A stretch of DNA of 64,000 nucleotides from contig JABBOV010000008.1 in the NCBI GenBank assembly GCA_012927625.1, forward strand, positions 310,001-374,000, read 5' to 3'. Position 1 is the first letter of the stretch. Each line of letters begins with the position of its first letter. Shown in pieces: positions 17,401 through 26,290 of this stretch. The stretch is from Glaciimonas sp. GTDB taxonomy: Bacteria > Pseudomonadota > Gammaproteobacteria > Burkholderiales > Burkholderiaceae_D. The notes under the pieces were generated by a model, which searched no databases, was not told the DNA's origin, and worked only from the letters and a program-made list of their open reading frames with translations. A program made the position numbers and the translations under genes.

Positions 17401-18803
17401 CGCAGCGCGGCATTCACGTCTGCGGCCGGATAAGCGCCAAAATCCGATGGATCGAAACGTTGAATGCTGCCGGTTAGCGCGAACGCTTGCGCGGTGTCGG
17501 TGCGCGCGTTTCCTTGCAGACTGAGCGCACTCTTGCCGGCGCTGAGTTTGGCTTGCTGCAAGTTCAGCACGCCGCCGGCCAGCGTTGCATCGAGTGCCAG
17601 TTGATAGCGATCCTGCCCCAGCCGCGCTTTCAGCACTTGCCGCCCGTCCTGCGTGGACAACACGATATCGCCGGCGATGGCGGTGCGATTGAGTTTGGTG
17701 TTGACTGCTTTCAGATTGACTTTGTCGGCATGTAGCGCAAATGCAGCCTTGCCATTTTGGATGTTACCGCTACCGCTGACACGACCGGCATCGGCAAGAT
17801 CCAGCACCATGTCTTTGATATTTGCTGCATCCAGCGTGCCATCAATTTGGGCGCTGATGCTGCGCAGCGGCAATCTTTTTTTATCCATCGGGCCGGCTGG
17901 CAGCGTGTTGACGATATTCAGTTTGGCGCTAATGGCCTGGTTCGGCTGCACTTGGCCGTTTATATCAATCGCGATTGCGGCCTGTGGCAAATTGGCACCG
18001 GCACTAAAACGGCTGGGGTCGATGCCACTGGCGTGCAGCGCAATCCGGCGCAATGCGAAGGCGTCAAACGGCGCGATGGTCAAGTCGCCCTGACCGCTCG
18101 CGCCCCGCCCATCGAAGCTGGCTTTGACCGTCAGCGCGCTCAAGTCGCCGCCCAATACGGCTTGGGCTTGACTTACATCGGGCGCGGTTCCGTGTGAAAA
18201 ATTGATCTGGCCGGTGAGTAAAAATGGCGGCTTGGCACCCAGCGTCAAGATAGCGTCCAGATTGCCCCACGGCGTGCCAGCAGCGGCATCCTGGACCTGC
18301 CATTGCTGCCGGCCGCCATGCAGCGCGAAATGGAGATCGTGCAATTGCGTGCGCGCACCAGCCGGAGAAATCATTACCAACTGGCCCAATTGTGCAATCT
18401 TGATGTCAACTTCCAGAGGCACTGACAGATTAGTCGGCAACACTAGCGGATCGTTCGATTCCTGTAATGTTTGCAGCGTCAGGCGCGCCGCCTGCAGCTT
18501 TTCAATTCCGACATGACCGCGCAACAACTGGGCCGGCGACCAGCGCAGATCGAGATCATCGAGCGTGATCACTTTCTCGGGCGCACCGGACGCGCTGAAT
18601 TTTTTATATTGCAATTGCTTGATATGCACCGGCGCCAGCAGCGCACCGCTCACGCCGGTAACCGTCAACGCGCCGTTGCTGGCTTTGGCCGCTTGCTGCA
18701 AGACCCAGCGCAGGCTGGATTCACGCGGTATCAGGATTGCCGCCAGCAGCACGAATGCAAGTAGCAGCGACGACAATGCGATCCACCCGGTGCGCCGCCT
18801 CAA
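14493..18803 (-). CDS. tamB: Translocation and assembly module subunit TamB
   Basis: A 1436-residue protein with an N-terminal membrane anchor (about residues 7-24) and a long repetitive beta-rich body made of many LxLxGxF-type segments. A conserved C-terminal TamB/DUF490 domain follows (about 1090-1436, with KGTYAAYGQKLEIRRGILAFSG split across its first strands). TamB spans the periplasm and works with TamA, and with AsmA-like proteins in lipid transport, to build the outer membrane. The E. coli protein is about 1260 residues, so this one is long. The start is a TTG overlapping the tamA stop (TTGA). GGGGTGA lies 5 nt upstream, which supports it and implies translational coupling. A palindrome pair follows the gene. 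Confidence 0.93.
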   Translation of the reverse strand: MRRRTGWIALSSLLLAFVLLAAILIPRESSLRWVLQQAAKASNGALTVTGVSGALLAPVHIKQLQYKKFSASGAPEKVITLDDLDLRWSPAQLLRGHVGIEKLQAARLTLQTLQESNDPLVLPTNLSVPLEVDIKIAQLGQLVMISPAGARTQLHDLHFALHGGRQQWQVQDAAAGTPWGNLDAILTLGAKPPFLLTGQINFSHGTAPDVSQAQAVLGGDLSALTVKASFDGRGASGQGDLTIAPFDAFALRRIALHASGIDPSRFSAGANLPQAAIAIDINGQVQPNQAISAKLNIVNTLPAGPMDKKRLPLRSISAQIDGTLDAANIKDMVLDLADAGRVSGSGNIQNGKAAFALHADKVNLKAVNTKLNRTAIAGDIVLSTQDGRQVLKARLGQDRYQLALDATLAGGVLNLQQAKLSAGKSALSLQGNARTDTAQAFALTGSIQRFDPSDFGAYPAADVNAALRLEGHLAPSWQVAADIQLQPSRLLKQPLSGQVKLNADAQRLQNVDLALRLGGNLIAAQGNFGAPKDSLALRIDAKNLAMLQAGLAGALRATGTLTGSMAAPQLAFDANAQGLVLNPQEKKPQRFADSDVKAHGNLALSGSGLFSLKGTMSRLNPAAFGAYPEGNISGDIDASGNLARDWRVALDFTLKPGTLLGAPLSGHGKLQADAARIANADIALQLANNSIVLKGNFGAPKDRLDWRLDARQLSVLGPNFGGAVNGAGSVSGSKDALQIGFALDGSEIRLPGETFVKTLHASGRLQQGENGPLQADIALGQARSGTQAFEALRLVANGSRRVHTIELSGNNKSENFKATLAGGWQSAKGWDGAIRSLQNRGAFAFTLQAPAPLKVGPGQFSLTDFVLALPSGSLNLQTLQKNGSHLQSRGHANGIALTTLAKLSEPLQQNLAGALTGSLTFGADWSLDADSFIDGNVRLFREGGDATIRAGNNAAPLALGLSKLALRADIVKNALKLEFEIDGSQVGSSRFAGSTKIGGTPGSWSLPATSPLTMNGTANLPRLDWIGPVIGRPELDLQGRLALTISGSGTLGAPNLTGDINGDHLGVRWVEQGIKLRNGVLRAQLQGDRLLLKKLAFDGEQGTLNVQGEARFANAQPSVQMTLTADKLLALSSPERLLILSGDSNITLDNKRLQIGGKFKAERAIFELPSESGPTISDDVVVLGREKNGGKSAGKSLPLRVDVMLDLGERFFIKGKGLDAQVGGSLRVRVDDGQLPRANGSIEVIKGTYAAYGQKLEIRRGILAFSGPIDNPGLNILAVRPVPEIEGNVEAGVEVRGNALAPRARLVSTPSVPDTEKLSWLVLGHGTESASGSQFDALSAAANALFGASQGASLQAKVAQSIGLDEFGIGRAQGLETTVLTFGKRISSRAFLTYEQGVSGASTLVKLRYMLSKRFSLQAETGTSTALDLFYTWSFD

Positions 18804-20599
18804 AATGTCACCCCGAGCGAAAAGTGCATGCGTATTTTCTTATCCGCCTGCCCGTAAGCGATATCCAGATTAATTGGCCCAACCGGGCTGCGCCAGCGCC
18901 CACCGACGCCATAACCCACTTTCGGTTTCAATGCGGCGACGGTATCGGCGGCGTTGCCGGCATCGACAAACACCGCGGCACCCCATTGCGGCAGAAACCA
19001 ATTCTGATATTCGGCACTGCCGACCGCCAGATAACGCCCGCCGACAGTGGCGGTGCCTTGCGCCACGCCCAGCCCCTGATAAGCGTAACCGCGCACCGAC
19101 TGATCGCCGCCGGCACGGAACAGGTAAGTGTCGGGAACGCCATCTTTGCTGCTTGACGCCAACGCACCTATTTCAGCGCGCAGAACCACAATGCCTTTTT
19201 TCCCCAACGGGCTATACCGCACCACGCGTGCGGTGCTGCGCACAAAACTCTGATCGGTCAGCAAACCGCCCACCGCGCCGCCGATTTGCGCGTGGATGAT
19301 GCTGCCATTGGTCGGGAACAGCAAGCTGTCGGTATCGCGCCAGGTAACGCCATACGTCAATGGCAACGATTGGCTGTTGCGCGGGGCAAATCCGTCGATC
19401 TCCTTTTGCTCGCGCAGATATTCCAGCGTCAGGTTGCGCTCCAGCGTCGGCTTGCCCCAGATGCGCTTGGCTGAAATGCTGGAGACTTTGCCGACCTCAC
19501 CTTCGATGTCGCTGCGCACATACGACAAGCCGGTGCTGTACTGGACGCCGTCCTGCGTGAGCGGCAAATAGATGTCGGCAGTAGCCGATTGTTTTTTGGT
19601 TTCTAGCGTTAGCGCAGTCTTGAACTTCAGTTCCTGCTCCAGAAAATTCAAGTCTTCATACGTCAGCTTGGCGCGATTGCCGGTATTGGTGCTGTAACCG
19701 ATCCCGATCCCGGATTTTTTGCGCTTGTTTTCCGTCACGGTTACGCGCACCGGCAGCGGTGCCGACGACGCCGGCGCAGTGCTGTCCGGCTCTGTTTGCA
19801 TGTCGATTTCGGCACTGACATCAACCCGACTGAAATAGCCGCTGTCGAGCAGGTGCGCTTGCAATTCCAGCAGCGCCGCTTCGTCATACGGGTCACACGG
19901 CTTGATCTTGTTTATGCGGCTGATGATGGTCACTGGATAGCGTTGCAAGCCATCAATTTTCAGCGCACCAAAACGAATCTCCGGGCCGCTGTCGATCACT
20001 ACTTTCAGGGCCACCGTATGCGCCAGCGGATCGACGGTAGCGCGTGTTTGCGTCAAACGCGCACGCGGATAACGTTCCAGCAGCAGCTTGCGCAGCAAGC
20101 CATTCTTGGCCGACTCCCAGGCTGCCTGCCGGAACACCAGGCCCGGTGGCAGCGTCCAGCCGCTGCGCAATTCGGCCAGCTGCGGCTGGGTCGCAATCGC
20201 GCCTTCAAATTCCAGATCGACCGTATCCACCAGCGCCGGCGCGCCGGCTGCGATCGTAAATTGAATCCGCCAGGCCTGGCCTTGCTGAGTAATCTCGGAA
20301 GTAATGCTCGGCGCATAAAAACCTTCGGTTGCCACCAGCGTTCTGATTTGCTCGGGGGCCTGACGGTACAGCCGCTGCAACTGCTCTGCATCGAGACGCG
20401 GATTGTCGTGCCAGCGATTCAGGTCGAGATTTTTCTCCAGCACATCCTTTATGTTGGAAGGCGCATCCAGCACCACTACATATTCCAGACTGGCGGCATG
20501 GGCGCACGCCGACAGCAGCAACAGGCCAACCGGCAGTAGTCGTAAAATCCGCAGCATCCGCTGCCTCCGTTGCCCAAGGCTAAAAATATTTCTGATCAT
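18800..20599 (-). CDS. tamA: Translocation and assembly module TamA, BamA-type outer-membrane barrel
   Basis: A 599-residue Omp85-family protein: signal peptide, three POTRA-like domains (about residues 37-280) and a 16-strand barrel with the family signature RAGGDQSVRGYAYQ (lid-lock VRGY motif) and a terminal Phe (GVTF). It pairs with the overlapping tamB gene to insert autotransporter-type barrels. Two starts are plausible: the ATG at 20599, or the ATG at 20557, which puts the signal peptide at the very N-terminus. Upstream is the divergent queC gene and a copy of the GAGTAT-N20-CCGC repeat. Confidence 0.93.
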   Translation of the reverse strand: MIRNIFSLGQRRQRMLRILRLLPVGLLLLSACAHAASLEYVVVLDAPSNIKDVLEKNLDLNRWHDNPRLDAEQLQRLYRQAPEQIRTLVATEGFYAPSITSEITQQGQAWRIQFTIAAGAPALVDTVDLEFEGAIATQPQLAELRSGWTLPPGLVFRQAAWESAKNGLLRKLLLERYPRARLTQTRATVDPLAHTVALKVVIDSGPEIRFGALKIDGLQRYPVTIISRINKIKPCDPYDEAALLELQAHLLDSGYFSRVDVSAEIDMQTEPDSTAPASSAPLPVRVTVTENKRKKSGIGIGYSTNTGNRAKLTYEDLNFLEQELKFKTALTLETKKQSATADIYLPLTQDGVQYSTGLSYVRSDIEGEVGKVSSISAKRIWGKPTLERNLTLEYLREQKEIDGFAPRNSQSLPLTYGVTWRDTDSLLFPTNGSIIHAQIGGAVGGLLTDQSFVRSTARVVRYSPLGKKGIVVLRAEIGALASSSKDGVPDTYLFRAGGDQSVRGYAYQGLGVAQGTATVGGRYLAVGSAEYQNWFLPQWGAAVFVDAGNAADTVAALKPKVGYGVGGRWRSPVGPINLDIAYGQADKKIRMHFSLGVTF

Positions 20600-20696
20600 T
20601 GCAAAATGCCCGTGGCTGCCATAAGTTTGTATACTGAATTCAAATTCGCCTCTAGGGCCGACATCTTACCGGACTCCCGCCCCATAATTTTTTATA

Positions 20697-20771
20697 GGGA
20701 GTATGAAAAAAAACACACAATCCTCCGCATATAAATTATGCACCTTTAAAAAATACTGCAATAAGTATACT
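20697..20771 (+). repeat. Dispersed intergenic repeat, copy 1
   Basis: GGGAGTAT (20697-20704), 20 nt, then CCGCAT (20725-20730), an A/T-rich core with partial dyad and a closing AGTATACT. It sits between tamA and queC and so probably contains or touches the queC promoter. Confidence 0.75.
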
Positions 20772-20784
20772 TCGAGAATCGAAT

Positions 20785-21492
20785 ATGACAAACACACAAC
20801 CCAACGCTGCGCTAGTACTTTTCAGCGGTGGCCAGGACTCGACCACCTGCCTGGCGTGGGCCCTGACCCATTATGCAAAAGTCGAAACCATCGGCTTTGA
20901 TTACGGTCAGCGCCACCGTATAGAACTGACGGTGCGCCCCACCGTGCTGCAACAATTGCGCACCCAATCGACCGACTGGGACCGAAAACTGGGTGAAGAT
21001 CACTTGATCGACCTTGGACTGCTGGGCAAAATTTCAGATACTGCATTAACCCAAAACGTCGCAATCGCGATGCAGGAAAACGGCTTGCCCAACACCTTCG
21101 TGCCAGGGCGTAACTTGCTATTCATGATGGTAGCGGCCACGGTAGCGTACCGGCGCGGGCTGGACGTGCTGGTCGGCGGCATGTGCGAAACGGATTTTTC
21201 CGGCTATCCCGATTGCCGCGACGACAGCATGAAGGCGCTGCAAGTCGCGCTCAACCTCGGCATGGCAACCCGCCTCAAGATTGACACGCCGCTGATGTGG
21301 ATCGACAAACGCCAGACCTGGCAACTGGCACAGCAACTCGGCGGGCAAAAGCTAGTCGACCTGATCCGCACCGAAACCCACACCTGCTACCTGGGCGAGC
21401 GCGGCACGCTACACGACTGGGGCTACGGCTGCGGGACATGCCCGGCCTGTGCATTGCGGCAGCGTGGCTATCGGGAATTTATACAGAACTAG
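20785..21492 (+). CDS. queC: 7-cyano-7-deazaguanine synthase
   Basis: A 235-residue QueC. It converts 7-carboxy-7-deazaguanine to preQ0 with ATP and ammonia in queuosine synthesis. The N-terminal PP-loop ATPase motif [11 protein letters not shown] is at about residues 10-20. The zinc site is formed by the Cys of [14 protein letters not shown] at the C-terminus plus an upstream Cys. Length is normal. The other queuosine genes (queD, queE) are not adjacent. The start has only a weak ribosome site (GAGAA). Copy 1 of the dispersed repeat ends 14 bp before the start. No preQ1 riboswitch was evident in the leader. Confidence 0.95.
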   Translation: MTNTQPNAALVLFSGGQDSTTCLAWALTHYAKVETIGFDYGQRHRIELTVRPTVLQQLRTQSTDWDRKLGEDHLIDLGLLGKISDTALTQNVAIAMQENGLPNTFVPGRNLLFMMVAATVAYRRGLDVLVGGMCETDFSGYPDCRDDSMKALQVALNLGMATRLKIDTPLMWIDKRQTWQLAQQLGGQKLVDLIRTETHTCYLGERGTLHDWGYGCGTCPACALRQRGYREFIQN

Positions 21493-21740
21493 GCGTGATT
21501 TGCCTGTAAAAGGTAAAAATCTCACATGGCATCAACCTGCCATCCTCAAATAATGGTGCCAATTGTCCATTGAAGAAACCAGAAAGTGGAACAAATAGGG
21601 GAAGGCTTTTGGTGCGTGGGCCAGCGGCTTTATCGCGTAACCCAACGTGTGCGGCTGAAAATATCGTTCTACCCTATCGCTAACGGAACCTGCGATGCTC
21701 GCTTGCAGCCTGATGTCCGTGCGCAACGGGCCGAAGGCAG

Positions 21741-22043
21741 TTAGTGGGATTTGTTGAGCAAATTAAAATGCTCCACTATGGGCGGTGACGCAAAATACGA
21801 GGCAACAATACCGCGCCACTCTTGAAATGCAGCGGATTCACGAAAATCCACCGTATGGTTTTCTACAGTTTCCCAAAAAATCATCAGTACATAGCGCTCC
21901 GCAGATTCAATGCCACGATTTATTTGGTAGCCATTAAAGCCTTTTGCCTTGGAAATTACCTGATCGATACCACGCTGAATTGCTATGTCGAAATCGGCTT
22001 GCGTTCCAGGTTGTATGTGAATATCAGCAAGTTCGAGAATCAT
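21741..22043 (-). CDS. Antibiotic biosynthesis monooxygenase (ABM) domain protein
   Basis: A 100-residue protein with the dimeric alpha/beta-barrel ABM fold: IHIQPGTQADFDIAIQRG at the N-terminus, then GFNGYQINRGIESAERYVLMIFWET, a pattern typical of the family. Members include small cofactor-free monooxygenases and haem-degrading enzymes, but many are of unknown role; no haem ligand can be assigned here. It stands alone, 95 bp before the 3' end of the dehydrogenase gene. The 248 bp between it and queC (21493-21740) show no gene or repeat. Confidence 0.8.
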   Translation of the reverse strand: MILELADIHIQPGTQADFDIAIQRGIDQVISKAKGFNGYQINRGIESAERYVLMIFWETVENHTVDFRESAAFQEWRGIVASYFASPPIVEHFNLLNKSH

Positions 22044-22137
22044 GTTTTTTCATTCCTGTAATGTGTTTGTGCGCAGAGTTATCGCGGGTGCGACAGTGTA
22101 GACATAAATTTTATATAACGCGCGCATCCATTGTCGG

Positions 22138-23217
22138 TCAGATTGCGTCGGCAATGGCCTGTCCCGCCTCGGTAGTGCTGGCATTCCCACCCAGATCGCG
22201 GGTGCGCGTCCCGTTGCCGGCCAGCACTGTTTCGATCGCGCCCAAGATGGCGTCATGCGCCTGGCGGTAGACGCCGCTGCCGTTGCCGAGAAAATCCAGC
22301 ATCATCGCGCCCGACCAGATCATCGCAATCGGGTTGGCAATGTTCTTGCCGTAAATGTCGGGTGCCGAGCCATGCACCGGCTCGAACAGCGATGGGAACT
22401 TCCGCTCAGGATTGAGGTTGGCCGATGGCGCGATGCCGATGGTGCCGGTACAGGCTGGCCCCAAGTCGGACAAAATATCGCCAAACAAGTTGGATGCGAC
22501 CACCACATCGAAGCGGTCAGGATGCAGCACGAAATGCGCAGCCAGGATATCAACGTGGTATTTATCCCAGCGCACCTCTGGATAGTCTCCGGCCATCGCT
22601 TCCACCCGCTCATCCCAGTACGGCATGCTGATGGCGATGCCGTTCGACTTGGTGGCTGAGGTCAGATGTTTTTTTGGCCGGCTTTGCGCCAGCTCGAATG
22701 CATATTGCAGTATTCGATCCACGCCTTTGCGGGTGAACACGGCTTCCTGCAGCACGAATTCGCGCTCGGTGCCTTCGAACATGCGCCCGCCGATAGAGGA
22801 ATATTCACCCTCGGTATTTTCGCGCACTACGTAAAAATCGATATCGCCCGGCTTGCGCCCTGCCAGCGGACACGGCACGCCGGGCATCAGCCGCACCGGT
22901 CGCAGGTTCACGTATTCGTCGAAATCGCGCCGGAACTTGATCAAAGAACCCCACAACGAGATATGGTCCGGCACCGTTGCCGGCCAGCCGGCCGCGCCGA
23001 AGTAAATCGCATCGAACCCCTTGAGTTGCTCAAACCAATCGGACGGCATCATCTGGCCGTGTTGTGCGTAATAATCGCAACTGGCCCATTCGATATGCGT
23101 GTATTCAAGCGCGATACCGAACTTGATAGCCGCGGCATCCACTGCACGCAATCCTTCCGGCATGACTTCCTTCCCGATACCGTCGCCCGGTATGACTGCG
23201 ATTTTGTGTTTTTTCAT
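22138..23217 (-). CDS. Tartrate / D-malate dehydrogenase (isocitrate-isopropylmalate dehydrogenase family)
   Basis: A 359-residue beta-decarboxylating dehydrogenase. It begins IAVIPGDGIGKEVMPEG and has the metal/substrate signature SNLFGDILSDLGPACTGTIGIAPSAN and EPVHGSAPDIYGKNIANP. The insert with NLRPVRLMPGVPCPL and VVRENTEGEYSSIGGR matches tartrate dehydrogenase/D-malate dehydrogenase (TtuC/DmlA) better than LeuB. The reaction oxidises tartrate or D-malate with NAD, Mn2+ or Mg2+ dependent. GGAGGA precedes the ATG. It is a single gene with no regulator or transporter adjacent, so substrate is inferred from similarity alone. Confidence 0.85.
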   Translation of the reverse strand: MKKHKIAVIPGDGIGKEVMPEGLRAVDAAAIKFGIALEYTHIEWASCDYYAQHGQMMPSDWFEQLKGFDAIYFGAAGWPATVPDHISLWGSLIKFRRDFDEYVNLRPVRLMPGVPCPLAGRKPGDIDFYVVRENTEGEYSSIGGRMFEGTEREFVLQEAVFTRKGVDRILQYAFELAQSRPKKHLTSATKSNGIAISMPYWDERVEAMAGDYPEVRWDKYHVDILAAHFVLHPDRFDVVVASNLFGDILSDLGPACTGTIGIAPSANLNPERKFPSLFEPVHGSAPDIYGKNIANPIAMIWSGAMMLDFLGNGSGVYRQAHDAILGAIETVLAGNGTRTRDLGGNASTTEAGQAIADAI

Positions 23218-23506
23218 GGTTCCTCCGATGGGGTGGCTAACTTGATCTGGCGCACAGTCAGGTGCGACACATACAATACTCGATCCTGATAATGGTCATA
23301 TCGATTGGTAGACATAATCACGGCGAGATCGTGCTGCGCTGGGCCATTGACAGCGATAGCATCATTCTGAGTACCCGCAGATCACCGCTATTCGCCAAAG
23401 ATTGAAAAAAAGAAACTTGGGTAAGCTCCATAACATCCATAACTGCCGTTACTTATGGCAAAATTATCCGTCTTCGCTTTTTACTTTCCTAACAACAAGG
23501 CATTGC

Positions 23507-24790
23507 ATGAAAATCGAAACCATGGCCGTTCACGCCGGCTACTCACCGGACCCGACCACCAAATCTGCAGCGGTGCCGATTTACCAAACGGTCGCTTACG
23601 CGTTCGACAATGCCCAACACGGTGCCGATCTGTTCGACCTGAAGGTGCCTGGCAATATCTACACCCGCATCATGAATCCGACTCAGGACGTACTGGAAAA
23701 ACGCGTCGCTGCACTGGAAGGCGGCATCGCCGCGCTGGCGGTGGCCTCCGGCATGGCCGCTGTCACTTACGCGATCCAGACCATCACCGAAGCGGGCGAT
23801 AACTTCATTTCTGCCAGCCAACTGTATGGCGGCACTTACAACCTGTTCGCGCATACGCTGCCGCAGATGGGCATCGAAGTGCGTTTCGCCGATGCGCGCC
23901 AGCCGGAAACTTTCGCGGCCCTGATCGACGAACGCACCAAGGCCATTTTCTGCGAATCGGTCGGCAACCCACTTGGCAACGTCACCGATTTTGCCAAGCT
24001 GGCCGATATCGCGCACGCCCACGGTATCCCGTTGATCGTCGACAATACCGTACCCAGCCCTTACTTGTGCCGACCGTTTGAACACGGCGCCGATATCGTG
24101 GTGCATTCACTGACCAAATACCTGGGCGGTCACGGCAACAGCGTCGGCGGTGCAATCGTCGATAGCGGCAAGTTTCCGTGGGCCGAACATAAGGAGCGCT
24201 TCAAGCGCCTGAACGAGCCGGATGTGTCGTACCACGGCGTGGTGTATACCGACGCGCTGGGTCCTGCTGCCTATATCGGCCGTGCCCGTGTGGTGCCGCT
24301 GCGCAATATGGGAGCGGCAATTTCACCAATGAACGCGTTCCTGATTTTGCAAGGCATCGAAACCCTGGCGCTGCGCATGGATCGCATCTGCGACAACGCA
24401 CTGGCACTCGCGCAATACTTGCAAAACCACCCGAAAGTGGCTTGGGTTAATTACGCCGGGCTGGAAAATCATCCAGATCACGCTCTGGTACAAAAATACA
24501 TGGGCGGCAAAGCTTCCGGCCTCATGTCGTTCGGCCTGAAATACAGCGATGCCGACCCGCGCGCGGCCGGTGCGCGGGTTCTCGATGCGCTGCAACTGTT
24601 CACCCGCTTGGTCAACATCGGCGACGCCAAATCGCTGGCAACCCACCCGGCTTCAACCACGCACCGCCAACTGGATGCGGCAGAATTGGCGAAAGCCGGT
24701 GTAACGGAAGATATGGTGCGATTGTCGATTGGCATCGAACATATCGATGACTTGAAGGCGGATCTGGAGCAAGCGCTGGCAGCGGTCTGA
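23507..24790 (+). CDS. metY: O-acetylhomoserine sulfhydrylase
   Basis: A 427-residue PLP enzyme of the Cys/Met metabolism family. It makes homocysteine from O-acetylhomoserine and sulfide. Signs are the start TMAVHAGYSPDPTTKSAAVPIYQT, the PLP lysine in HSLTKYLGGHGNSVGG (about residue 206), and SLATHPASTTH near the C-terminus. Its length (about 430) fits MetY rather than MetB/MetC (about 390). The ATG at 23507 follows AAGG. The 289 bp before it separate it from the divergent dehydrogenase; no SAM-type riboswitch was recognised there. Together with metF, ahcY and metK elsewhere in the window it belongs to methionine supply. Confidence 0.93.
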   Translation: MKIETMAVHAGYSPDPTTKSAAVPIYQTVAYAFDNAQHGADLFDLKVPGNIYTRIMNPTQDVLEKRVAALEGGIAALAVASGMAAVTYAIQTITEAGDNFISASQLYGGTYNLFAHTLPQMGIEVRFADARQPETFAALIDERTKAIFCESVGNPLGNVTDFAKLADIAHAHGIPLIVDNTVPSPYLCRPFEHGADIVVHSLTKYLGGHGNSVGGAIVDSGKFPWAEHKERFKRLNEPDVSYHGVVYTDALGPAAYIGRARVVPLRNMGAAISPMNAFLILQGIETLALRMDRICDNALALAQYLQNHPKVAWVNYAGLENHPDHALVQKYMGGKASGLMSFGLKYSDADPRAAGARVLDALQLFTRLVNIGDAKSLATHPASTTHRQLDAAELAKAGVTEDMVRLSIGIEHIDDLKADLEQALAAV

Positions 24791-24945
24791 AACCAAACAT
24801 TGCGATTGTTCGCCTCCAATCAAAAATGACAGACTAGGCGGTTAATTGATGCGCAACAGAAAGAGCATCGATTAGCCACCTGCAATGAAGAGTTATGAAT
24901 AATTAGTGACTTATCCATTTTTTGTAAAGCGACGGCTACCCAACC

Positions 24946-25824
24946 ATGTCGCATCCTCCATTGAAAGAACACACCATTTTGAATCCTGCCGTCACCGAAG
25001 ATGACTTCATCGATTTGTCAAAAATACTCGATAGTTTGAAGCGCAATTGGCTAATATTGTTTGCATGCATAATCGCTGCAATGATTTGCGCCGCCATATT
25101 GGCCAATATTCTGCCATCGCGTTGGCAGGCATCCGCCACGATGCAAATTGGTCAAATGCCCTCCCCGATAAATGCAATTATTCCTATCGAAGAGCCGGTT
25201 CAGGCCATTGAAAGAGTCAAATTGCGCGAGCTACAGTCAAGCGCACTGACTGCACTCAAGCTGCCGCTGGATGAACGCGTAAATATGCACACCAGTTTGT
25301 TCAAAGCAACCATCAACGCCAGCGCTATCAAAAACACCAATTTCATACAAATAAAACTTGCCGGATTTAGCCCGAGTGAGGCGGAAAAAAACCTTGCCGC
25401 AGCCGCACAAGCATTGATCGCCTCGCACAACACACTGGTGCTTCCAGCAAAAAATCGTTTAACCAGACAATTACAAAACAATACAAAGAAAACCGCAGAT
25501 GCGGAAGCGGAACGCAAAAAATTGTTTCAATTACTCGCCGATAGCGGCAGCTTGAAGTCTACGCCGCAGTTTGCACCCAACATCGTCGCGATCAGCCTGC
25601 TGGAAAACAAGGAAGCAGAATTGCGTTCGCTAATGGTGGAGAAAACCAGTCTGCAGAATTTACTGGAGTCGATCGCAATCTATCCGACCAAAATTATAGA
25701 TGCCGTGCATGCAGACTACAGGCCGTATTTCCCGAAACTCAGCTTGTTCCTTGCCGCTGGCGCTTTTCTGGGATTGCTGCTGGGCCTGGGAATCGCACTC
25801 TGGCGCGACAGAAAACTGTTCTGA
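24946..25824 (+). CDS. Wzz-like polysaccharide co-polymerase (orphan)
   Basis: A 292-residue protein with the layout of chain-length determinants. It has a short cytoplasmic N-terminus, first membrane helix (about residues 34-55), a periplasmic domain with coiled-coil-prone region (about 165-235) and a second membrane helix near the C-terminus (about 262-285). The first segment (DFIDLSKILDSLKRNW) matches the Wzz N-terminal domain. There is no tyrosine kinase domain. Such proteins set O-antigen or exopolysaccharide chain length, but no polysaccharide genes are adjacent, so its partner must be elsewhere. It has its own terminator. Confidence 0.78.
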   Translation: MSHPPLKEHTILNPAVTEDDFIDLSKILDSLKRNWLILFACIIAAMICAAILANILPSRWQASATMQIGQMPSPINAIIPIEEPVQAIERVKLRELQSSALTALKLPLDERVNMHTSLFKATINASAIKNTNFIQIKLAGFSPSEAEKNLAAAAQALIASHNTLVLPAKNRLTRQLQNNTKKTADAEAERKKLFQLLADSGSLKSTPQFAPNIVAISLLENKEAELRSLMVEKTSLQNLLESIAIYPTKIIDAVHADYRPYFPKLSLFLAAGAFLGLLLGLGIALWRDRKLF

Positions 25825-25855
25825 ATCGATCAATACTGATTTTGGTTATGGAATG

Positions 25856-25889
25856 AAAAAACCGGCACGCAACACGCTGCCGGCTTTTT
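25856..25889 (+). terminator. Intrinsic terminator of the Wzz-like gene
   Basis: CCGGCA pairs with TGCCGG around a 10-nt loop, flanked by A-run and T5. It lies about 30 bp after the stop codon. Confidence 0.85.
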
Positions 25890-25963
25890 CATTTTGAAAC
25901 ATCTATGGCGCTAGCAAAGCCTGCTCGGCAAGTGCACTTTGCCTATCCATCCGTGGAAAATTT

Positions 25964-26290
25964 TCAGCGCATGGCAGAGTACGAAGTTGGCACCAGAATT
26001 TGATTTTCGATGCGTTCCACAATGATGGCTTGCGCTTCTGATTCTGCGCGTTTTGCCAGCCATTCAGGATCGCTCGCGAACGCGTTCCATTTCGTCTCGC
26101 GCTCGGCCAAGCTTTCCCACTGAAGCATGTAGGTTAGCGTCTGGTTACTTGACCCCACCAGCGTGCTCCAAAACCCCACTTGCTGAATGCCGTATTTCTC
26201 CCAAAATTTCAGCGTAATGGTTTCAAAACGCTGGTTCAATGCGGGCAGCCGGCCTGGTGCGCAATGGTAAATTCGCAGTTCATAGATCAT
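25964..26290 (-). CDS. NIPSNAP family protein
   Basis: A 108-residue NIPSNAP-type protein (dimeric alpha/beta-barrel). It starts MIYELRIYHCAPGRLPAL and contains FWSTLVGSSNQTLTYMLQWESLAERETKW in overlapping pieces, both typical of the family. Its function is not established; it may modify or bind small molecules. Its ATG overlaps the stop of the upstream alcohol dehydrogenase gene (ATGA), so the two are translationally coupled and likely act together. Confidence 0.85.
   Translation of the reverse strand: MIYELRIYHCAPGRLPALNQRFETITLKFWEKYGIQQVGFWSTLVGSSNQTLTYMLQWESLAERETKWNAFASDPEWLAKRAESEAQAIIVERIENQILVPTSYSAMR

Noticed and set aside
20600-20784. Possible preQ1 riboswitch before queC
   Set aside because: No CTAGGG-like loop or short pseudoknot with an A-rich tail was found; the gap is taken up by a member of the dispersed repeat family.
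23218-23506. Possible SAM riboswitch before metY
   Set aside because: No SAM-I or SAM-II core could be recognised in this gap by eye.
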